Source: Methylococcales bacterium
Lineage (GTDB): Bacteria > Pseudomonadota > Gammaproteobacteria > Methylococcales > Methylomonadaceae
Reading direction: 5' to 3'
Assembly (NCBI GenBank): GCA_023146575.1
Contig: JAGLBU010000080.1
Coordinates: forward strand, 1-6,752
Length of the DNA: 6,752 bases
Of this stretch, positions 1 through 6,752 are shown piece after piece. Under the pieces are notes generated by a model that worked only from the letters and a program-made list of their open reading frames with translations, ran no database searches and had not been told where the DNA came from. Position 1 is the first letter of the stretch. Every line of letters starts with the position of its first letter. The position numbers and the translations under genes were made by a program.

Positions 1-398
1 TTTCCATCCTGATCTTTTACTAACCATCCCCAGCCTGCACCAAAAGTGGTAACTGCGCATTTGGTAAAGGCTTCTTTAAAACTGTCAAACGAACCGAAAC
101 TGTCATTAATGGCTTGAGCTAAATCGCCACTAGGTTGCGCACCACCATTAGGTGATAGGCTATTCCAATAGAACGTATGGTTCCATATTTGAGCGGCATT
201 ATTAAAAATTCCACCCGATGATTTCGCCATGATTTCTTCTAAGGATAAGCCTTCAAATTCAGTGCCTGCGACTAAATTATTTAGATTTGTCACATAAGTT
301 TGGTGATGTTTACCATGATGAAAATCGAGAGTTTCTTCTGAAATATGAGGAGCAAGTGCTGATTTTGCATAAGGTAGTTCAGGAAGTTCAAAAGCCAT
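1..398 (-). CDS. sodB: Superoxide dismutase [Fe], N-terminal 132 residues (gene runs off left edge)
   Basis: This enzyme converts superoxide to oxygen and hydrogen peroxide in the cytoplasm. The reverse-strand translation begins [20 protein letters not shown], the typical Fe/Mn-SOD opening. Two of the four metal ligands are visible: H27 (in LDFHHGKHH) and H74 (in IWNHTFYW). Gln70, in NNAAQIWNH, is the second-sphere glutamine position characteristic of the iron-type enzyme; manganese enzymes usually supply this glutamine from the C-terminal domain. The stretch [11 protein letters not shown] near residues 117-127 is also family-typical. The remaining ligands (an Asp and a His in the C-terminal half) lie outside the window, and about 60 residues are missing compared with the usual ~193. 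The start ATG (396-398) is preceded by only a weak purine-rich stretch (TGGAAA). The family call is secure and the iron specificity is likely. Confidence 0.96.
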   Translation of the reverse strand, partial: MAFELPELPYAKSALAPHISEETLDFHHGKHHQTYVTNLNNLVAGTEFEGLSLEEIMAKSSGGIFNNAAQIWNHTFYWNSLSPNGGAQPSGDLAQAINDSFGSFDSFKEAFTKCAVTTFGAGWGWLVKDQDG

Positions 399-431
399 GA
401 TATTTTTCCAGTTTTCAGTTAAGGGTTAAAA

Positions 432-460
432 ATAATAGGTGCTGTTATCGAATGATTTAA
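432..460 (-). promoter_or_regulatory. Candidate sodB promoter
   Basis: On the minus strand, TTAAAT (455-460) and TATTAT (432-437) are 17 bases apart. They would start transcription about 27 bases upstream of the sodB ATG. The -10 matches consensus at five of six positions, but the -35 is poor. An alternative further upstream has a better -35: TTGGCA (531-536), 17 bases, then TATGAC (508-513), giving a leader of about 100 bases. The region is AT-rich, so chance matches are easy and neither candidate is certain. Confidence 0.35.
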
Positions 461-463
461 GAT

Positions 464-478
464 AAATACCTAGTATTT
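464..478. promoter_or_regulatory. Short palindrome upstream of sodB, possible operator
   Basis: The sequence AAATAC-CTA-GTATTT is a perfect 6-base inverted repeat around a 3-base centre. It lies just upstream of the proximal candidate sodB promoter, or within the leader if the distal promoter is used. Either place would suit a regulator's binding site, but no known operator consensus was recognised. In AT-rich DNA a 6-base repeat can arise by chance. Confidence 0.3.
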
Positions 479-545
479 TAATAAAGATTGGCACTCTAGC
501 ATTGATGGTCATAATAATAAAGTAAAAGTTTGCCAAATTACAGGC

Positions 546-572
546 AAAAAAAAGCGACCTATTCGGCCGCTT
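546..572 (-). terminator. Rho-independent terminator (minus strand)
   Basis: Read on the minus strand, AAGCGGCC-GAATA-GGTCGCTT forms an 8-base-pair GC-rich stem (one G-U pair) with a 5-base loop, followed directly by a run of T (bases 553 down to 546). There is no T-run on the plus-strand side, so it works only for leftward transcription. It would end the transcript of the exported-protein gene, whose stop is about 130 bases upstream, and keep it from running into sodB. Confidence 0.8.
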
Positions 573-700
573 AAAGAGGATATTTCTATAACTTAAGGTA
601 AGGAGTTTGATTCAGGCTATTTCAAAGCTTGGTGGCATGATAGTGCATTTTGTGAAATAAAAAAATGTGGCATATTGTCACGCGACAAAATGTCGCATTA
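573..700. other. Structured intergenic region with small hairpins
   Basis: No gene is supported here. Three inverted repeats are visible. GCGACA-AAA-TGTCGC (682-696) is a perfect 6-base stem. The adjacent GTGGCA-TAT-TGTCAC (667-681) pairs with one G-U on the plus strand, or one A-C mismatch on the minus strand. TATTTCA (618-624) pairs with TGAAATA (653-659) around a 28-base loop. On the minus strand the two small hairpins are followed by seven T (665-659), which could be a weak extra terminator. On the plus strand the 682-696 hairpin is followed by ATTATTATTTTTTT, but no rightward gene lies upstream. The region probably forms the 3' untranslated part of the exported-protein transcript. Confidence 0.45.
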
Positions 701-1345
701 TTATTTTTTTACGCTTAAGCCATCGAGCAAATCAAGAAAATCTTCTTCATAGTCAGGCATTAAGGTTGCCGCTGTATAGGTGACAAACTGGATTGTCCCC
801 CAGTCGCCTGTGACGTAATAGTTAAGATAGGAAAAAGGCGTATCTTCAATGGTGCTGTCAATTTTAAGCTGAATCGCTTTATAGCCATTTATTTGTTTTT
901 TTTCCTCTGAAATAATCTCAACTTGGGAGACGACAGAGTTCATATTTTTAATCGCTTGTTGTTTTAATTTATCCAATGGGACAGGGGTACGGTCAAAAAT
1001 TAGCATGGCATAACCACTGCCATCTTTATACTCTAATTGAATTTCAGCATCCTCATTGGCGCTTTGCTTTTTTTTCCATAAATTGGCATTATAAACAATT
1101 TTATAAATCCCTTTTTTGCCCCTAAAAGCCACTTTAGGAATGTCAGCCTCGCTCGTCTTATCCTTTAGCGTACTTGTTTTTTTACTTTTGGAGGGAGGCG
1201 GCGTTGATTTAAAAGCCCATGTACCATTTGAATATAATATAACCCCTTGTCCATCTTCTGTTGTCGCATACGTTCCATCTTCAGCGTGTAAAGGGGTGAT
1301 AATTGAAAAAAGAGTGATAATAAAAAGAAGAAGGTTTTTTTTCAT
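701..1345 (-). CDS. Hypothetical exported protein with N-terminal DG..L..GTW motif
   Basis: Function unknown. The 214-residue product starts MKKNLLLFIITLFSIITPLHA, a classical signal peptide (two Lys, hydrophobic core, Ala before EDG), so cleavage after residue 21 is predicted. The mature protein has no cysteine and is therefore not a lipoprotein; a periplasmic location is inferred. Next comes a short module GTYATTEDGQGVILYSNGTW (about residues 24-43), resembling the small DG(x)n-L-x-x-(D/N)GTW repeat seen in many envelope proteins. A Pro/Ser/Lys-rich linker (about 47-70) follows, then a domain of about 130 residues with alternating hydrophobic strands, perhaps a PsbP/DcrB-like fold (inference only). 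An in-frame TTG at 1385-1387 would add 14 residues ahead of the signal peptide and has no ribosome binding site, so the ATG at 1343-1345 was preferred, although its own site is also weak. The gene ends with two tandem TAA stops and is divergent from bioD. Confidence 0.75.
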   Translation of the reverse strand: MKKNLLLFIITLFSIITPLHAEDGTYATTEDGQGVILYSNGTWAFKSTPPPSKSKKTSTLKDKTSEADIPKVAFRGKKGIYKIVYNANLWKKKQSANEDAEIQLEYKDGSGYAMLIFDRTPVPLDKLKQQAIKNMNSVVSQVEIISEEKKQINGYKAIQLKIDSTIEDTPFSYLNYYVTGDWGTIQFVTYTAATLMPDYEEDFLDLLDGLSVKK

Positions 1346-1440
1346 AATATTTTTTAGAGTGTAAAATAATCTGGTAGTGGGGATCAAGGTAATTTATTAA
1401 TCATAATATACCGTAAGAATTTAGCAGATAAAAGGCGAGG
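1346..1440. other. Divergent intergenic region between exported-protein gene and bioD
   Basis: These 95 bases must hold the promoters for both the leftward gene and bioD, unless transcription reads in from elsewhere. The stretch is very AT-rich. A -10-like CATAAT (1402-1407) is present for bioD but has no convincing -35 partner at 16-18 bases. AAAGGCGAGG (1431-1440) is the bioD ribosome binding region. No confident promoter can be assigned. Confidence 0.5.
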
Positions 1441-2109
1441 ATGATGAAGCAAGGTTTTTTTATCACAGGAACGGATACTGGTGTGGGTAAAACAGCGGCA
1501 ACGGTTGCCTTGATGACGTATTTTAAAAGACAGGAACAAACGGTTGTTGGAATGAAACCAATCGCGTCAGGATGTGAAAATATTGATGGAGTCTTGAAAA
1601 ATGAGGATGCTTTATTATTGCAACAGCACGCTTCAATGCCTTTAAGTTATCAAAAAATTAATTCCTACAGTTTTTTAGAACCCGTATCACCTCATCTTGC
1701 GGTGGACAAAGAAGTTATAAGGTTAGATAAAATCATTCAGGATGCCGATTTTTTATCGACACAAGCGGATATTTTATTGGTTGAAGGCGTTGGAGGGTGG
1801 TTAGTGCCGCTTAATAATCAAGGTGATACGGTTGAAACACTGGCGACAGTACTTGATCTTCCTGTTATCTTAGTCGTTGGTATTCGTTTGGGCTGTATTA
1901 ATCATGCTCATCTTAGTTATCGAGCGATTCAAGCCAGTGGGGTAAACTGTGCAGGCTGGTTGGCAATGTGCCTTGAGCCTGAAATGTTAAAAATTCGTGA
2001 AAACATCGCTACCATAAAGAAGACTATTGATTCTCCCTTACTAGGGGTGCTTCCTTATTCTAAAGTACTTGATTTTGAATTGCTGGCGAATAATATTTTT
2101 TTTGACTAA
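1441..2109 (+). CDS. bioD: ATP-dependent dethiobiotin synthetase BioD
   Basis: BioD carries out the penultimate step of biotin synthesis: ATP- and CO2-dependent closure of the ureido ring of 7,8-diaminopelargonic acid to give dethiobiotin, in the cytoplasm. The 222-residue product has the family P-loop GTDTGVGKT (10-18, Lys17), the substrate/phosphate motif MKPIASG (Lys39, Ser43), NEDALLLQ (Asp56), the VEGVGGW motif (Glu115) and VVGIRLGCINHAHL (145-158). Length matches the family (~225). E. coli has a Glu in the P-loop where this protein has Gly14, a common variant. The start is ATGATG; either ATG could be used, with AAAGG 5 bases before the first and GGCGAGG 3 bases before the second. No other biotin gene is visible, so it is separated from any bioBFCA genes. 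It is followed by the atp promoter, with no clear terminator between. Confidence 0.96.
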   Translation: MMKQGFFITGTDTGVGKTAATVALMTYFKRQEQTVVGMKPIASGCENIDGVLKNEDALLLQQHASMPLSYQKINSYSFLEPVSPHLAVDKEVIRLDKIIQDADFLSTQADILLVEGVGGWLVPLNNQGDTVETLATVLDLPVILVVGIRLGCINHAHLSYRAIQASGVNCAGWLAMCLEPEMLKIRENIATIKKTIDSPLLGVLPYSKVLDFELLANNIFFD

Positions 2110-2125
2110 CATCCTTGAAAAAAAG

Positions 2126-2154
2126 TTGATTTAATCAGCGCTGATCGCTATAAT
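2126..2154 (+). promoter_or_regulatory. Sigma70-type promoter of the atp operon, with internal palindrome
   Basis: TTGATT (2126-2131) and a perfect TATAAT (2149-2154) are exactly 17 bases apart, placing the start about 20 bases before the atpI AUG, around 2160. The spacer contains the perfect palindrome ATCAGCGCTGAT (2134-2145). A second inverted repeat, TGATT-T-AATCA (2127-2137), overlaps the -35. These dyads could be an operator, but that is inference. Confidence 0.8.
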
Positions 2155-2180
2155 TCGTGGCTGTTCAAAGGAGAGAAAGA

Positions 2181-2546
2181 ATGCTGACTGAGAGAAAGAT
2201 TTCAATCGTCAGTAAAATTTTAACTCTGCAAATTTTAGTCATTGTTACAATTACTTTCGGGATTTATCTAATTGGCGACCAAACCATGTTGTTGTCGGCT
2301 TTTTGCGGAGGTATTGCGGCATTTTTGCCTAATTTATACATGGCTTTACGCATGATGAGAACCCCAAAACAGGACGCTCAAAAAATCGTTCGTTCTTTTT
2401 ATGCAGGAGAATCTGGAAAATTAATCTTAACAGGTATGCTGTTTTTTATGATTTTTCAAATTCCAACAATAAAATTATTACCGCTGTTAGCAACGTATGT
2501 AGCAGCTTTATCCGTTTTTTGGTTCGCGCTAATAATGCGCGACTAA
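2181..2546 (+). CDS. atpI: ATP synthase subunit I (AtpI)
   Basis: AtpI is a small membrane protein encoded first in many atp operons. It is not part of the finished enzyme but is reported to assist c-ring assembly. The 121-residue product has a short basic N terminus and about four hydrophobic segments (roughly 12-32, 35-57, 80-95, 97-118), with a loop after residue 57 containing RMMRTPKQDAQ. The FYAGESGKLIL stretch (73-83) is the conserved part of bacterial AtpI proteins, and the FLPN at 48-51 is also typical. A longer reading from GTG at 2157 overlaps the -10 box and transcription start and has no ribosome binding site. The ATG at 2181 has AAAGGAG (2167-2173) 7 bases upstream, which decides the start. 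atpB follows after 19 bases. Confidence 0.93.
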   Translation: MLTERKISIVSKILTLQILVIVTITFGIYLIGDQTMLLSAFCGGIAAFLPNLYMALRMMRTPKQDAQKIVRSFYAGESGKLILTGMLFFMIFQIPTIKLLPLLATYVAALSVFWFALIMRD

Positions 2547-2559
2547 CTCTTTCAAGTGA

Positions 2560-3672
<1,113 letters not shown>

Positions 3673-3715
3673 GACTGTCCAATTCATCTTTAAATAATTA
3701 ATTGAGGAACGCATC

Positions 3716-4189
3716 GTGAGTATCAATGCTACTCTGATCGGTCAGATGATTACCTTTACACTTCTGGTATGGTTTACCATGAAGTATATCTGGCCACCAT
3801 TAATAGAAGCCTTAGAAGAACGCAGAAAAAAAATTGCTGAAGGATTAGCGGCAGCTGAAAAAGGTCAAGAAGAAATGGATTTGGCGGAAAAAAACGCCTT
3901 AGCTGTTTTAAAACAGGCCAAAGAACAATCCTCTGAAATTGTAAGCCTTGCACAAAAACGAGCCAATGAAGTGGTTGAACAATCAAAACATAATGCTAAA
4001 AAAGAAGGTGAACGTTTGATTGATGCGGCAAAAACACAAATTGAGCAAGAATTACAGCAAGCAAAAGAAGGTTTGCGTCAGGAAGTTTCTACCTTAGCGT
4101 TAAAAGCGGCTGAGCAAATTTTGAAAAAAGAAATTAACAAAACAGAGCATAAAGCTTTAATCGCTAAAGTTGCAAGTCAATTAGGGTAA
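3716..4189 (+). CDS. atpF: ATP synthase Fo subunit b (AtpF)
   Basis: Subunit b is the peripheral stalk: a homodimer anchored in the membrane that holds F1 still via subunit delta. The 157-residue product (E. coli 156) has the conserved N terminus [10 protein letters not shown], one membrane helix (about 5-25), then the tether-domain segment [20 protein letters not shown] with conserved Arg36. A long, highly charged, Ala/Glu/Lys/Gln-rich coiled coil follows to about residue 140, and a short C-terminal delta-binding segment after that. The start codon is GTG at 3716, supported by GAGGAA (3704-3709) 6 bases upstream and by the N-terminal match to the family. The downstream Met11 would lose part of the membrane helix. 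Confidence 0.97.
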   Translation: MSINATLIGQMITFTLLVWFTMKYIWPPLIEALEERRKKIAEGLAAAEKGQEEMDLAEKNALAVLKQAKEQSSEIVSLAQKRANEVVEQSKHNAKKEGERLIDAAKTQIEQELQQAKEGLRQEVSTLALKAAEQILKKEINKTEHKALIAKVASQLG

Positions 4190-4194
4190 GGCTT

Positions 4195-4728
4195 ATGAGT
4201 GAATTATCAACCTTAGCAAGACCTTATGCCGAAGCCGTTTTTAAACGTGCTTTAGAGACAGAGACCACTGAAAAATGGTCAACCACCTTAGCGTTTGTGG
4301 CGGCCGTTGTAAACGACATAACGTTTGCAGGCATCATAGACAACCCTAAAGTGAGCGATGAACAACTAACTGGCTTGTTGTTGGATATTTGTCAACAACA
4401 AACCACCAAAGAGAGTGAAAACTTTTTAAAATTGTTGATTCAAAATAACCGTCTTACCCTTGCCGATGCTATTTATAACCTTTATGAAGCTCAAAAGGCT
4501 GAAAAAGAAGGTTATATTGATGTCGATGTTCGTACTGCCTACGCTTTTACTAAAGATGATGAAAAGAAATTTTCAAAAACTTTAAAAAAAGAACTTAATA
4601 AAGAAGTCCGTTTGAGTATTCAAGTGGATAAATCTTTAATTGGCGGTTTCATCGCTAAAGCAGGCGACTTGGTCATCGACGGCTCTGTCAAAGGCCAACT
4701 TCAAATCATGCAAAAAACTCTACAATAA
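4195..4728 (+). CDS. atpH: ATP synthase F1 subunit delta (AtpH)
   Basis: Subunit delta sits on top of F1 and binds the alpha N termini and the b dimer, completing the stator. The product has 177 residues, exactly the E. coli length. It opens with the typical [18 protein letters not shown] and ends with the delta signature [20 protein letters not shown] (145-164). The N-terminal two-thirds is the helical OSCP-like domain. Only 5 bases separate it from atpF, and its ribosome binding site (GGGTAAGG, 4184-4191) overlaps the atpF stop, so translational coupling is likely. Confidence 0.97.
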   Translation: MSELSTLARPYAEAVFKRALETETTEKWSTTLAFVAAVVNDITFAGIIDNPKVSDEQLTGLLLDICQQQTTKESENFLKLLIQNNRLTLADAIYNLYEAQKAEKEGYIDVDVRTAYAFTKDDEKKFSKTLKKELNKEVRLSIQVDKSLIGGFIAKAGDLVIDGSVKGQLQIMQKTLQ

Positions 4729-4744
4729 GAGTGAGAAAAACAAA

Positions 4745-6286
4745 ATGCAATTAAACCCATCTGAAATAAGTGATCTGATTAAAGAGAAGATCGAAAATTT
4801 CGACCTAAGTGTAGAAGCGCATACGGAGGGGACGGTTGTCAGTGTTACTGATGGTATCGTTAGAATCCACGGGCTATCGAACGCAATGCAGGGCGAAATG
4901 CTGGAATTTCCTGGCAATACCTATGGTATGGCATTAAACCTTGAGCGAGACTCGGTGGGTGCTGTGGTTTTAGGTTCGTATGAACATATCTCCGAAGGTG
5001 ATACCGTCAAATGTACGGGCAACATCTTAGAAGTGCCTGTCGGTGAAGCCTTATTAGGACGTGTTATTGATGCACTCGGTCAACCCATTGATGGCAAAGG
5101 TGCAATTAACACCACTGAAACCTCGGCGGTTGAAAAAATCGCACCTGGTGTAATCGCTCGTCAATCCGTTGACCAGCCAGTGCAGATTGGTTTGAAATCG
5201 ATTGATTCGATGATTCCAGTCGGTCGTGGACAACGTGAATTAATCATTGGTGATCGTCAAACGGGAAAAACCGCTATTGCTGTTGATGCCATCATTAACC
5301 AAAAAGATACGGGTATTAAATGTATCTATGTGGCGATTGGTCAAAAGCGTTCTTCCATTGCCAACGTGGTTCGTAAATTAGAAGAACATGGCGCAATGGC
5401 GCATACGATTATTGTTGCCGCCTCCGCCTCAGAATCTGCCGCACTGCAATTTATTGCCCCTTATACAGGCTGTTCTATGGGGGAATATTTCCGAGATAAA
5501 GGTGAAGATGCCCTCATTATCTATGATGATTTGACCAAACAAGCATGGGCATATCGTCAAATTTCCTTATTACTTCGTAGACCTCCAGGTCGTGAAGCCT
5601 ATCCTGGCGATGTTTTCTACTTACATTCACGTTTATTAGAACGTGCGGCGCGTATTAATGCCGATGAAGTTGAAAAATTAACCAACGGTAAAGTAAAAGG
5701 TAAAACAGGGTCTTTAACCGCGTTACCGATTATTGAAACCCAAGCAGGCGATGTATCAGCCTTCGTACCAACCAACGTCATTTCAATTACGGATGGACAA
5801 ATTTTCTTAGAAACGGATTTATTTAACTCAGGTATTCGTCCTGCGGTTAATGCGGGATTGTCAGTCTCACGAGTCGGTGGTGCGGCACAAACCAAGATTA
5901 TTAAAAAATTGGGAGGCGGAATTCGGTTAGATTTAGCCCAATATCGTGAATTAGCGGCATTTGCACAATTTGCCTCTGACTTAGATGAAAGCACTCGTAA
6001 ACAAATCGAACGGGGTCAACGCGTCACCGAATTGATGAAGCAAAATCAATATTCACCCATGTCGGTTGCACAAATGGCCGTGTCATTATTTGCGGCCAAC
6101 GAAGGGTTTCTAGATAGTATTGAGGTCAATAAAGTCCGTGATTTTGAAGCGGCTTTGCAAGATTATATGCACAGTGACCACGCGGATTTAATGAATACCA
6201 TTAATAGCACGGGTGATTTTAATGATGACATCAAGCAAGGCTTACGTTCTGCGATTGAGACATTCACTAAAACACATAGCTGGTAA
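4745..6286 (+). CDS. atpA: ATP synthase F1 subunit alpha (AtpA)
   Basis: Alpha alternates with beta in the F1 hexamer; its nucleotide sites are regulatory and it supplies the arginine finger to the catalytic sites. The product has 513 residues, the E. coli length. Visible parts: the N-terminal beta-barrel (about 26-95), Walker A GDRQTGKT (169-176, Lys175), Walker B ALIIYDD (256-262), the conserved [20 protein letters not shown] region (278-297), the alpha/beta signature [10 protein letters not shown] (366-375) with Arg376 as the finger, and the helical C-terminal domain ending in HSW. The reading frame is open 35 codons upstream into atpH. The ATG at 4745 was chosen because [19 protein letters not shown] is the family N terminus. 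Its ribosome binding site (AGAGTGAG, 4728-4735) is modest; the gap after atpH is 16 bases. Confidence 0.99.
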   Translation: MQLNPSEISDLIKEKIENFDLSVEAHTEGTVVSVTDGIVRIHGLSNAMQGEMLEFPGNTYGMALNLERDSVGAVVLGSYEHISEGDTVKCTGNILEVPVGEALLGRVIDALGQPIDGKGAINTTETSAVEKIAPGVIARQSVDQPVQIGLKSIDSMIPVGRGQRELIIGDRQTGKTAIAVDAIINQKDTGIKCIYVAIGQKRSSIANVVRKLEEHGAMAHTIIVAASASESAALQFIAPYTGCSMGEYFRDKGEDALIIYDDLTKQAWAYRQISLLLRRPPGREAYPGDVFYLHSRLLERAARINADEVEKLTNGKVKGKTGSLTALPIIETQAGDVSAFVPTNVISITDGQIFLETDLFNSGIRPAVNAGLSVSRVGGAAQTKIIKKLGGGIRLDLAQYRELAAFAQFASDLDESTRKQIERGQRVTELMKQNQYSPMSVAQMAVSLFAANEGFLDSIEVNKVRDFEAALQDYMHSDHADLMNTINSTGDFNDDIKQGLRSAIETFTKTHSW

Positions 6287-6297
6287 AGGATTGTAAA

Positions 6298-6752
6298 ATG
6301 GCTGTTGGTAGAGAAATACGCACCAAAATTAGCAGTATTAAAAATACTCAAAAAATTACCCGCGCAATGGAAATGGTTGCCGCGAGTAAAATGCGTAAAA
6401 CGCAAGCAAAAATGCGTGCAACTCGTCCGTATGCAAAAAAAATTAGCCAAATTATTAAACATTTGGCTCATGCGAATCCTGAATACAAGCATTCTTACTT
6501 AGTTGAACGTGAAACTAAACGTATTGGCGTGATTGTCATTAGTTCTGATCGAGGCTTATGTGGTGGTTTAAATTCTAATTTATTTAGAAAATTGGTTCGC
6601 CAGTTTAAAGAATGGGATCAAGAAGATATTGAAGTCGATGTTTGTACCATCGGCTCAAAAGGTGCCGCTTTCATTGGACGACTTTCAGAGTGTCAATTAT
6701 TAGGTCAAGCGGCTAAGTTAGGCGACAGCCCTAGCTTGGAAGATATTATCGG
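6298..6752 (+). CDS. atpG: ATP synthase F1 subunit gamma (AtpG), N-terminal 151 residues (runs off right edge)
   Basis: Gamma is the central rotating shaft linking the c-ring to the alpha/beta hexamer. The translation begins [20 protein letters not shown] followed by [16 protein letters not shown], the highly conserved N-terminal coiled-coil strand. It continues with [14 protein letters not shown] and the [15 protein letters not shown] core motif (81-95), IGSKGAAF and [10 protein letters not shown], all matching E. coli gamma in order. The C-terminal ~135 residues, including the second coiled-coil strand, are outside the window. The start at 6298 has AAAGGA (6285-6290) 7 bases upstream, overlapping the atpA stop; the gap to atpA is 11 bases. 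Confidence 0.98.
   Translation, partial: MAVGREIRTKISSIKNTQKITRAMEMVAASKMRKTQAKMRATRPYAKKISQIIKHLAHANPEYKHSYLVERETKRIGVIVISSDRGLCGGLNSNLFRKLVRQFKEWDQEDIEVDVCTIGSKGAAFIGRLSECQLLGQAAKLGDSPSLEDII

Noticed and set aside
607..660. Plus-strand mini-frame of 17 codons starting with TTG after AAGGAG
   Set aside because: The Shine-Dalgarno-like GGAG ends one base before the TTG, too close for initiation. The peptide is very short, has no recognisable features, and lies in the structured 3' region of the minus-strand transcript.
667..710. Plus-strand terminator reading of hairpin 682-696 followed by a T-run
   Set aside because: No rightward gene lies upstream for it to terminate, and the T-run is the complement of the last Lys codons of the minus-strand gene.
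1116..1364. Plus-strand open frame of 82 codons opposite the exported-protein gene
   Set aside because: It lies antisense to a gene with a clear signal peptide and terminator. Its translation is low-complexity (runs of Phe, Ile, Arg and Lys) and it has no convincing ribosome binding site.
1346..1387. Upstream TTG start for the exported-protein gene, adding 14 residues
   Set aside because: The extension would place a non-signal sequence before a well-formed Lys-Lys-hydrophobic signal peptide, and there is no ribosome binding site before the TTG.
5617..5994. Minus-strand open frame of 125 codons inside atpA
   Set aside because: It is the shadow of a strongly conserved alpha-subunit coding region, with no start signals or recognisable product.
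6163..6502. Open frames on both strands at the atpA-atpG junction
   Set aside because: Both overlap the real atpG frame, which starts at 6298, matches gamma subunits throughout and simply runs off the window.

Overview
The window looks like chromosomal DNA from a gammaproteobacterium of fairly low GC content (about 40% by eye). The main evidence is the ATP synthase proteins, whose lengths and motifs track the Escherichia coli subunits closely: alpha has 513 residues, delta 177, b 157, and the alpha arginine finger falls at R376. The gene order atpI-atpB-atpE-atpF-atpH-atpA-atpG is the classical one. Genus cannot be fixed from the sequence alone. A Methylococcales-like or sulfur-oxidiser-like gammaproteobacterium is only an impression.

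Layout, left half. The window opens inside a minus-strand iron superoxide dismutase gene (sodB, first 132 codons). Next comes a roughly 300-base intergenic stretch with a candidate sodB promoter, a short palindrome, a good minus-strand rho-independent terminator and a cluster of small hairpins. A minus-strand gene for a small exported protein of unknown function follows. It is divergent from bioD (dethiobiotin synthetase), which reads to the right.

Layout, right half. After bioD there is a near-consensus sigma70-type promoter (TTGATT, 17 bases, TATAAT) whose spacer holds a perfect 12-base palindrome. It leads into the F1Fo ATP synthase operon. All genes from atpI to atpA are complete, each gap is at most 43 bases, and every start has a plausible ribosome binding site. 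atpG is cut by the right edge; atpD and atpC are expected beyond it.

How the genes work together. AtpI helps assemble the c-ring. AtpB (a), AtpE (c) and AtpF (b) form the membrane Fo sector. AtpH (delta), AtpA (alpha) and AtpG (gamma), with the unseen beta and epsilon, form F1. The c subunit has an aspartate carboxylate (D66) without a Na+-type Ser/Thr after it, so a proton-driven enzyme is likely. SodB and BioD are unrelated housekeeping functions.

I found no convincing new biological system. The points most worth a second look are the palindrome inside the atp promoter, the structured region downstream of the unknown exported protein, that protein itself, and the placement of bioD upstream of the atp operon.
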